Below are positions 1 through 5,900 of a stretch of 6,742 nucleotides of DNA, one piece after another (positions within the stretch are counted from its first letter, which is position 1; the number at the start of each line of letters is the position of its first letter). The notes beneath the pieces are model-generated. The model had not been told where the DNA came from and made no database searches. It saw nothing but the letters and a program-made list of their open reading frames with translations. A program made the translations under genes and the position numbers. This stretch comes from Anaerolineae bacterium (GTDB taxonomy: Bacteria; Chloroflexota; Anaerolineae; 4572-78; J111), in contig JAGRCC010000627.1 in assembly GCA_020433785.1 (NCBI GenBank), forward strand, positions 1-6,742, written 5' to 3'.

Positions 1-1
1 C

Positions 2-151
2 AGCAATCGCGAGATAGCCGGTCGCTTGATTATCGCTGAAAATACAGTCAAAAACCACGTCAGCAACATTTTGAATAAGCTTAGCCTCAGAAATCGGCGC
101 GAGGCCGCTGAATTTGCCCGCCGGCAGCTTGGAAGTTCTCCTAATTGCTAA
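2..151 (+). CDS. LuxR/NarL-family regulator, C-terminal end (5' truncated)
   Basis: This is the last 49 codons of a gene that begins before the window. The visible protein starts SNREIAGRLIIAENTVKNHV and continues with SNILNKLSLRNRREAAEFAR, followed by a short tail ending SPNC. This is the classic GerE/LuxR helix-turn-helix: the scaffold helix holding NREIA, then the recognition helix with the highly conserved ENTVKNHVSNIL, then the K-L-x-x-x-N-R-x-x-A dimerisation part. In this family the domain binds DNA as a dimer. The KNHVSNILNKL form is typical of NarL-type response regulators, whose missing N-terminal part would be a phosphorylatable receiver, but that part cannot be seen here. The gene ends in TAA, and no terminator follows it directly. 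The next gene starts about 500 bases downstream. The family call is firm; the target genes are unknown, though the TACTAG elements further on are candidates. Confidence 0.92.
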   Translation, partial: SNREIAGRLIIAENTVKNHVSNILNKLSLRNRREAAEFARRQLGSSPNC

Positions 152-235
152 TAAATTTATCCTCCACAAAATCCCCATCTTTTCCAAACAAAGAAGTCGT
201 TCTATCACCATTTTATCAAACCGACTAATTCGAAC

Positions 236-258
236 CTCAACCTTTACTGAAGGTTGAG
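236..258. repeat. Perfect 9-bp inverted repeat, 5-base spacer
   Basis: CTCAACCTT (236-244) and AAGGTTGAG (250-258) are exact reverse complements separated by TACTG. No T-tract follows, so this is not a canonical intrinsic terminator for the regulator ending at 151. It could be an operator for a dimeric DNA-binding protein, or an RNA hairpin in the 3' untranslated region of that gene. The structure is certain; the function is open. Confidence 0.6.
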
Positions 259-373
259 CGCATAGCGGGTTCCCCCACTAAATTCATATTAAGCTAAAGA
301 AATCGTTATGTTGGACAATACCATGTTTCAATTCTTAATCCAGATGGCTAAAGTGGGCTAGTAAGATCGATAA

Positions 374-395
374 AAAGTACTAGGCCCCTACTAGG
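374..395 (+). promoter_or_regulatory. Phased TACTAGG pair, candidate regulator binding site
   Basis: TACTAGG occurs at 378-384 and again at 389-395, exactly 11 bases apart, about one helical turn. The first copy lies in AAAGTACTAGGCC (374-386), which differs at one position from AAAGTACTAGTCC at 2512-2524 in the other long intergenic stretch. NarL-type regulators bind heptamers beginning TAC, so the neighbouring LuxR/NarL-family gene is a natural candidate. That link is inference. The second copy also forms part of the hairpins described at 385-423. Confidence 0.4.
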
Positions 396-423
396 GGACG
401 AACTTAAAGATAGTCCCTTTTTT
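393..423 (+). terminator. Candidate intrinsic terminator or attenuator hairpin
   Basis: AGGGGAC (393-399) pairs with GTCCCTT (413-419) through seven pairs, one of them G-U, around a 13-base loop. The run of six T at 418-423 overlaps the stem end. A competing hairpin, CCCC (385-388) with GGGG (394-397) and loop TACTA, uses the same G residues, so the two cannot form together. This could end transcripts from the regulator upstream, or act as a switch in the leader of the gene at 649. The stem is short and the loop large, so it would be a weak terminator. Confidence 0.35.
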
Positions 424-648
424 GGTTCTTCAGACCCGACCTTTAGCTATAAGCGTTACCCAATAAATTTGCTATGATTATATTTATAGCACCTTATCTA
501 CCATCGGGGCTTATCTCGAATAATCGGTCCTTTTAACAAATCAGTCATAAACCCATCTTATTTATTAGAGATTTGCCTAGCCAGTGACCCGACCGGCCGT
601 CGTTTACAGTTGGCATCATCTCGTCAAGTATGATCAGATGGGGTAAAT

Positions 649-1254
649 ATGATTATGATTTTCAAATTTGCCAGGATACTGCTGTATTCGCGGTGGCTGA
701 TAATTGGGTGGGTGTCCCTGGCCATTATGGGATTCGAGCTTTATGAACATCGCACTACCAATTCTAGCACTGTCAACTTTAGTTTTTGGAGCGAGATCGC
801 AGTGTATAGCCTCGCTTTTCCTTTCGTCTTTGGCGTACTGCTTTCTGTTCTGGCCAACATTAGTATTAGGTCAATAAACATAAGGAACATGATGCCTAAG
901 CGAATTCAATCTAAGATCAAACGGCGCGTACTCGTTGTTGAAAATGATTTGCTGATGGGGGCCAGCGTTGAAAGCCTGCTGCTCCAGGAGAACGGGCTTG
1001 AGGTGATCGGCATTTCGCCCCATAACGAAGAAGACCTCATCAGCAAAATTCAATGCCTCCAACCGGAGATTGTTGTTTTGGATGAAACCACTTATCTTAC
1101 CAGCGCCAATCGACTTTTGGTCAAACTGAGAAAGCATCCCGAATTCCTTTTGATCGTTGTCAATGCTAATAAAAACTTAGTTTACATATACCACAAGTAC
1201 ACAGTCGTGTTCGATCAAGTCTCCGATCTCATGCATGTTTTTCATGAAAAGTAA
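649..1254 (+). CDS. Membrane-anchored degenerate receiver-domain protein
   Basis: The 201-residue product has two hydrophobic segments likely to span the membrane, at about residues 16-33 and 49-71. A short basic linker (KRIQSKIKRR, 84-93) follows, then a receiver-like domain from about 93 to 200. VLVVEND places an acidic residue where receivers bind Mg2+ (D100, with E98), and IVVLDE gives D145 at the phospho-acceptor position. The conserved Thr/Ser after the fourth strand appears replaced by Asn (VVNAN, N172). The conserved Lys of the fifth strand is missing (VVFDQ). Phosphorylation switching is therefore doubtful, and this may be a pseudo-receiver acting by protein contact. No output domain or histidine kinase is fused. 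The basic linker places the receiver in the cytoplasm. The ATG at 649 follows GGGG (639-642) at a short distance; an alternative ATG lies at 655. The secreted gene at 1295 follows after 40 bases and could be co-transcribed. The exact family was not recognised. Confidence 0.75.
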   Translation: MIMIFKFARILLYSRWLIIGWVSLAIMGFELYEHRTTNSSTVNFSFWSEIAVYSLAFPFVFGVLLSVLANISIRSINIRNMMPKRIQSKIKRRVLVVENDLLMGASVESLLLQENGLEVIGISPHNEEDLISKIQCLQPEIVVLDETTYLTSANRLLVKLRKHPEFLLIVVNANKNLVYIYHKYTVVFDQVSDLMHVFHEK

Positions 1255-1294
1255 ATTACTCCTCTTGATAACTCGATAATGGAGATTATGTAGG

Positions 1295-1819
1295 ATGAAA
1301 AAACAGTTTGCTATAACCTTGTTGCTAACCCTATTATTGCTCACCACCTTGATGTTGGCCTTGGCGGCCTACGCTCAAGAACCGCTGAGCGGCGCCGATG
1401 GCGAGGGCGTCATCGGTGAGTTAGGGCTGGCCGATCCGCCGTCGGCTGGTTTGACGGTTCAATATATGTTTACCGGAGTGGCCAATCATCCTACAACCGC
1501 CACCCGGCAAATTGCTACTACGGTCCACTGCACCAACTTTGGTTCGAGTCATATTCAAGCAGAAATACAGTTATTTTCGGTCGGGGGCGCGTCATCCTAC
1601 GGCGATACGGTCACCATCAATTCTAATCGGACCTGGACATTCAGCACCCAGAATACCGCGATATTTCGCGAAGATACTATCTTGAATACTGGCGTTTTGG
1701 AACAAGGTTCAGGCCGCATTTTGGCTGATGACCCTCAACTTATTTGTACCGCTCAACTTCTCGACCCCATCGGCAACCCGCCCGACTTTATTTCTGAGTT
1801 AGAAATGTTCAAGCCGTGA
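1295..1819 (+). CDS. Secreted small beta-rich protein, paralogue A
   Basis: The 174-residue product begins with a clear signal peptide: MKK, a Leu-rich core, and AYA before Gln28 as the probable cleavage site. The mature part starts QEPLSGADGEG and is rich in alternating hydrophobic and Thr/Ser residues, as in a beta-sandwich. It has just two cysteines, in VHCTNFG and LICTAQ, likely to form one disulfide. Other features are RTWTFSTQNTA and the GSGRILADDPQLICTAQLLD segment. I recall unnamed bacterial secreted proteins with a similar CTN...FST...GSaRil...iiCtAqvlD layout, but cannot name the family or a function. GGAG (1281-1284) stands 10 bases before the ATG. The gene ends in TGA overlapping the start of its near-duplicate. 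Unlike that copy, it ends plainly in EMFKP, without the LYLPLILK tail. It probably shares a transcript with both neighbours. Confidence 0.85.
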   Translation: MKKQFAITLLLTLLLLTTLMLALAAYAQEPLSGADGEGVIGELGLADPPSAGLTVQYMFTGVANHPTTATRQIATTVHCTNFGSSHIQAEIQLFSVGGASSYGDTVTINSNRTWTFSTQNTAIFREDTILNTGVLEQGSGRILADDPQLICTAQLLDPIGNPPDFISELEMFKP

Positions 1820-2430
1820 TGGTTACAACTAGCTTGCAGAAACGCCCCTGGAGACCCTGTAAAAAAATGGCTGTAAGTCTGGTCACTTTCGTCTTGTTGC
1901 TGTCTTTTCTGCTACCGATCATAGCCAACGCTCAAGAACCACTGAGCGGCGCCGATGGCGAGGGCTTAATCGGCGAGTTAGGGCTGGCCGATCCGCCGTC
2001 GGCCGGCTTGACGGTTCAATATATGTTTACCGGGGCGGCCAATCATCCCACCGCCGCTACCCGGCAAATTGCCACCACTGTCCACTGCACCAATTTCGGT
2101 TCGACCGATATTCAGGCTGAAATCCAATTCTTTTCGGTGGGAGCGGTGGTGCCTTATACCCAAACCGCGACCATTGTTACGAATCGAACCTGGACGTTCA
2201 GCACCCAGAATACCGCGGTATTTCGCGAAGATACCATCATGAATACCGGCATCCTAGAACAAGGTTCGGGCCGCATTCTGGCTGATGACCCTCAACTCAT
2301 TTGTACCGCCCAACTTCTCGATCCCATCGGCAACCCGCCGGCTTTTATGGCCAGGCTGCCTTTGTTTGATCGATATGGTCATCGACCTGGTACAAGTCAA
2401 AAACTTTACCTTCCCCTTATCCTCAAATAA
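1816..2430 (+). CDS. Secreted small beta-rich protein, paralogue B with LYLPLILK tail
   Basis: This 204-residue protein is a tandem copy of the preceding one; about 121 of 145 aligned mature residues agree by hand count. The start could be GTG at 1816 or ATG at 1819. No Shine-Dalgarno precedes either, and the TGA/ATG overlap with the upstream gene suggests coupled translation. Starting at the internal ATG at 1867 would leave the signal peptide without its basic residues (K9, R10, R13, K16, K17), so an upstream start is preferred. The hydrophobic core runs from about 19 to 36, with ANA before Gln40 as probable cleavage site. The two cysteines are conserved (VHCTNFG, LICTAQ). Divergence is concentrated in one loop, GAVVPYTQTATIVTN, against GGASSYGDTVTINSN in copy A, and at the end. 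The added tail finishes LYLPLILK, a hydrophobic C-terminus I associate with secreted Chloroflexota proteins. Function is unknown. Confidence 0.85.
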   Translation: MMVTTSLQKRPWRPCKKMAVSLVTFVLLLSFLLPIIANAQEPLSGADGEGLIGELGLADPPSAGLTVQYMFTGAANHPTAATRQIATTVHCTNFGSTDIQAEIQFFSVGAVVPYTQTATIVTNRTWTFSTQNTAVFREDTIMNTGILEQGSGRILADDPQLICTAQLLDPIGNPPAFMARLPLFDRYGHRPGTSQKLYLPLILK

Positions 2431-2456
2431 TGCTGTATCTGCTTAAAAGCGAGCCT

Positions 2457-2475
2457 CTCGACCATTGAGTTTTTT
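2457..2475 (+). terminator. Weak candidate intrinsic terminator after the paralogue pair
   Basis: CTCGA (2457-2461) can pair with TTGAG (2465-2469), including one G-U pair, around a 3-base loop. It is followed at once by six T (2470-2475). It starts 27 bases after the stop of paralogue B, the right place for the end of that operon. The five-pair stem is short, so efficiency would be low. Confidence 0.35.
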
Positions 2476-2480
2476 GTCAC

Positions 2481-2524
2481 AAATTACTAGTCCCCCCAGA
2501 AATCATAGGCCAAAGTACTAGTCC
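2481..2524 (+). promoter_or_regulatory. Two TACTAGTCC elements, 31 bases apart
   Basis: AAATTACTAGTCC (2481-2493) and AAAGTACTAGTCC (2512-2524) differ at one position, and the second differs at one position from the copy at 374-386. The 31-base spacing is close to three helical turns, so a regulator could bind both on the same face of the DNA. They lie between the paralogue pair and the large surface-protein gene, about 480-520 bases before its start. Use as an operator is inferred from recurrence and phasing only. Confidence 0.4.
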
Positions 2525-2531
2525 ATTTACC

Positions 2532-2580
2532 CACCCGGTTATCGGAATGATAGTCATTTTATAGTTCATTGAACCGGGTG
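2532..2580. repeat. Perfect 9-bp inverted repeat around a 31-base spacer
   Basis: CACCCGGTT (2532-2540) and AACCGGGTG (2572-2580) are exact reverse complements. The spacer contains a smaller inverted repeat, AATGA/TCATT (2546-2558), and a second TCATT (2566-2570), so a branched hairpin is possible. It begins eight bases after the second TACTAGT element. No T-tract follows on the + strand. It may be an RNA structure or a protein-binding site. Confidence 0.5.
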
Positions 2581-2750
2581 AAGACTATAGACCCTGCTTG
2601 TTGACTCTCATACAATAAATTCAACATTGCTGGCGTAGTACATCTACATTGCCACCACTCTCGTTTAATTCTTGGAACCTTTAAAAAACTCAAAAGAATG
2701 ATTATCAGTAGATCACCGCATCGCGATTGATTAGGTTTGTACTGTGACCT

Positions 2751-2787
2751 GAGGCTCGCCTGAGTTTGTCGAGAGCCTTGTCGAAAG
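2751..2787. repeat. Fragment resembling a widespread dispersed intergenic repeat
   Basis: Read on the - strand this segment contains CTTTCGACAAGGC and CTCGACAAACTCAGG. These resemble the short CCTTCGACAAGCTCAGG-type repeats I recall from intergenic DNA in many bacterial genomes. Two similar units stand end to end, and GGCTC (2753-2757) and GAGCC (2773-2777) can pair. Only a genome-wide count would confirm that it is dispersed. Confidence 0.4.
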
Positions 2788-2844
2788 ATACAGCACAGAT
2801 CACGTCGAAGAGTATCGGTGCACACTACTGATTCTCCTTTTCTA

Positions 2845-2872
2845 TTGGTCGCAGAAATATGTTTGGGATAAT
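2845..2872 (+). promoter_or_regulatory. Possible sigma-70-type promoter for the large gene
   Basis: TTGGTC (2845-2850) and GATAAT (2867-2872) are separated by 16 bases. The -10 box matches the usual consensus at five of six positions, while the -35 box matches at only three. Transcription from here would give a leader of about 120 bases before the start at 3000. This is the best pair noticed in the stretch, but it is weak. Confidence 0.25.
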
Positions 2873-2983
2873 CCGTCTATACCTACAAATTAGCCATACC
2901 AAAGGAGGTACCGAATAAACCGATTTGTGAGCCAAGAACAGTACCTATTATCAATTTAACTCAACTTTTGACCTGTTGTCATA

Positions 2984-2992
2984 AAAGGAGGG
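2984..2992 (+). promoter_or_regulatory. Strong Shine-Dalgarno that sets the start at 3000
   Basis: AAAGGAGGG ends seven bases before the ATG at 3000, an ideal spacing and near-perfect anti-16S match. It decides the start of the large gene, and the signal peptide follows directly in that frame. Confidence 0.85.
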
Positions 2993-2999
2993 ATTAAGG

Positions 3000-5900
3000 A
3001 TGATCTTACAAATACGTCCCAAATATAAAGGGACACGCCGGAGGCGAAATGGGTTGAATCGCCTCGTTTTGGCATTAATCCTACTGCTATTGGCCTCTGG
3101 ACCGCCAACTGCAATCTTTAGGCCGATCTCGGCCTTGGCCCAGGAACCCACGGCCGAACCTATCATTCAACCTGCCCAAGAACCCACAGCCGAACCCACC
3201 ACCCAACCTGCTGAAAACCCCACGGCTGAACCTACGGATCAACCGGCTGACGCTCCCACCGCGGAACCCCCAGCCGAACCAACGATAGAACCCACCACAT
3301 CCCCTACCGAGGAGCCGACAGCCGCCCCCACAACGGAAGCGACCACCGCACCGACCTCAGAACCCACCCAGGAACCCACCTCGGAAGCGACATCGGAAGC
3401 GACATCGGAACCTATCCCCGCACCTACTGAAGAAGCGACCGCGGAACCCACCTCGGAACCGATTATTCTCCCTGCCACAGAACCAACCGCGGAACCCATT
3501 GTCTCCGAACCAGCCGCTGAAGTTGCACCGCAAGCGAATTTTGTTACGGCCGCAGGACCGGCATCAGGCGAGTGGACACTCCCGTGCGACTCTGACGAAA
3601 GTGCCGTCACGATCGGGGCTTTCGACCGCGATACCACTGCTGACCTGTCAAATGACCCCGGTTTCCGATTTATCGTCAACGAAGATGTCGCCTACCAGGC
3701 CGATGAGGGAGATCCCCCATCGCTCAATAGTCCCCGCAGCTACAGTCCAGTCATGGCTGTTGGTGATGATACCTCCGCCACCATCTGCCTGCCGGAGGGC
3801 AAATATTTGGTCTCCGTCATCGGTGGACCTTTCCCACCAACGCCGGGCGGTTACAAGATGAGCGGCAAGCACTTCTCGGTTCCTGATGACGGCACCGTCG
3901 ATGTGGGCCTGGTGTCCGGCCCGCTGCCCCTGGCTTCAATCAATGTCGTAGTCCACCATGATAACCTCATGGTCAATGGGGCCCAGGATATTCCGCAGGA
4001 GGAGGGCCTGGTAGGCTTTTCCGTATTGCTTGAGGACGGCACCGGCGAAGTCTCGGTGGACTTTTACGGCAACCCGATCTGCACCGAGTACGATGGAAAT
4101 GGGAATCCCATCTCCGGCACCGGTGGCCAGTGCCTGACCGATGCCAACGGCGAGGTCACCGTCCCCAACCTGGGTCCAGGTAAGTACGGCGTCTTCGTCG
4201 TTCCGCCGGATGGACAAGGATGGATTCAGACCAGCACCATTGAAGGTACCCACACCGTTGACGCCTGGGTCGAAGAAGGCAATAAAGGCTTTATCACCGA
4301 GGCGGGCGTGCTTGGGCCGGCAGTCGCAATTGGTTTCGTCCACGAGTGCCGCTTCGGCAGCGCCTCGGATGACTGCCCGACCAATGATACGGCCGGCACC
4401 GCCACGATCATCGGGCGCGTACGCGAAGCCTCCGAGGTTGGGGGCGAGTTCCAGGTCGAGCCGGGTAAGGCAGTTGATAGACCCTATGTCGCCCTTAACA
4501 ACCTGAGCGGTAATGACGAACAGGTTTACACCGGCCGTGGCAACTCTGATGGCACCTTCGAAATCCCCAATGTACCTCCCGGTACGTACCAACTGGTTTA
4601 CTGGGATGAACCGCAGCTTTATATCATCTCTTTCGCTACTGTTCAGGTCAACCCTGGTGATACGGAAGTGCTTATGGGTGATCTGCTCACGCCGCGTTGG
4701 TTTGGCCAGATCCAAGGCTACACCTATATCGATGACGGCATTGCCAAAGATGGTCACGTTTTTTCTGGCGGTGCTGGAAATGGTATCCGTGACTGCTATG
4801 ATGCCGGCGGTGGAATTGATCCTTACAATGCCGATACCTGTGAAAAGGGACTGCCCAATCAGGATCTTGACATTCGTTTCAATGACGGATCGATTAAGTA
4901 CGCCTCTTTTACCGATGCTGATGGCTACTATGATTTCCCGACCCATTTCCCCTACGGTCACTACCTCATCTGGGAGGTGGGCTTTGGTCGCCTGAAGCAG
5001 ATGAGCACGGCCGGCTATTTCACCGAATTCCCCGGCGATGGCCTGACTCCTATCCCCACCGGCTATCCTTACAATCCGGAAAACGGCCCGGCTGAATTTG
5101 GCGCGGCCTCGCTGCTGCAAGCCGAGATCACGCTGGCCGGCTTCTACCACTGGATTGATACCGGCAAGGCACCGTATGGACCCGGCGAAAACGGTGGTAT
5201 CTCTGGTATCGTCCACTATGCCGCCACCCGCAACGAGTTTAACCCCAGGTTGGCCGCGGCTGAGGATTACGAACCGGGCGTGCCCAATGTGACGATTAAC
5301 CTTTATGAGGCAGCCCTCGATGCTAACCAGCAGCCGATCCCATGTACAGTCGCTGGCCCCGGCTGCCCCTATGGCGCGGGTGAATACCAAAGAGTTTCTA
5401 CCGCGACAGGAACGGACCCCGACTCGGGAGACCTGGTCGACTCCGTTGCGACAGACTCTTACATTGACAATCATCCTACGGATTGTGTCTATTCCGATTT
5501 ACTGGATGGAACGATAAATGATTCCAAATGTCTGGAAGTGCCCCTTAACATGCGCCAGATTCAGGATGGAGTGTTTGATGGCGGCTACGCCTTCGAAGAT
5601 ACGCCGAAGGGCGCTTACATTGTTGAGATGATCGCTCCCCCCGGCTACCGGCACATCAAGGAAGAAGATCAGAACACCGATCAAGGCGATGACTTTATTC
5701 CGCAAGTACCGCCGCCCGCCTGCGCCGGACCACTGCACATAGTTAACGATCCGCGCAACCCGGCCGATGGCACACCGACGCCGTTGTGCGACAGCAAGTT
5801 TGTACGGGTTATCGACGGAACCAACCCGCCGGCCGAGTTTTACGTTATGACCGACTTTGATGACAGTGACAACGCCGACTTCACTGGCACGACCGAGGTG

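Larger units (their letters stand above)
152..648. other. AT-rich intergenic region without a convincing gene
   Basis: This stretch separates the regulator end from the membrane receiver-like gene. It is visibly richer in A and T than the coding regions. It contains a 9-bp inverted repeat (236-258), a possible 17-codon ORF (308-361), two TACTAGG motifs 11 bases apart (378-395), and a hairpin followed by six T (393-423). A 6-bp inverted repeat, TGCTAT/ATAGCA, lies at 470-491 with a 10-base AT-rich loop. The 9-mer GACCCGACC occurs twice, at 433-441 and 586-594. I could not identify a confident -35/-10 pair for the gene at 649. The length and structure suggest a regulatory leader rather than a decayed gene. 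Confidence 0.6.
2431..2999. other. Intergenic region before the large surface-protein gene
   Basis: No convincing gene lies here. It holds a weak terminator (2457-2475), two TACTAGT elements 31 bases apart (2485-2522), a 9-bp inverted repeat (2532-2580), a dispersed-repeat-like segment (2751-2787), a possible promoter (2845-2872), a Shine-Dalgarno sequence with no usable start (2901-2909), and the Shine-Dalgarno of the large gene (2984-2992). An 88-codon frame on the - strand at 2559-2825 shows no recognisable protein features. The separation and the number of signals suggest that the large gene has its own promoter. Confidence 0.6.

Noticed and set aside
374..2524. Recurrent TACTAG elements as a CRISPR array or transposon ends
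   Set aside because: There are only a few short copies, with no regular spacers, no target-site duplication and no transposase gene between them; the genes in between are intact.
2601..2616. TTGACT followed by TACAAT as a promoter
   Set aside because: The boxes resemble -35 and -10 sequences but are only four bases apart, and no -10-like hexamer lies at the normal 16-18 bases.
2559..2825. An 88-codon - strand frame in the intergenic region
   Set aside because: The product has no recognisable motif and an uneven composition, the frame runs through the repeat-like segment and the inverted repeat arm, and no convincing ribosome site precedes it.
2927..2959. A 10-codon frame starting GTG after the strong Shine-Dalgarno at 2901
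   Set aside because: The spacing of 17 bases is too long for efficient initiation and the peptide VSQEQYLLSI shows nothing distinctive.
3239..3679. A - strand frame rich in Gly-Ser-Val repeats
   Set aside because: It is the complement of the repetitive Pro/Thr/Glu stalk, whose short DNA units give a repetitive product in any open frame. The + strand frame is joined to a signal peptide and a strong Shine-Dalgarno.
3936..5474. A 512-codon open frame on the - strand
   Set aside because: Its codons lie exactly opposite the codons of the large + strand gene, so it stays open whenever that gene avoids TTA, CTA and TCA. That gene favours G/C in third positions and rarely uses them; the frame ends precisely at a TCA codon at 3936. 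The translation shows no domain, and no ribosome site was seen.
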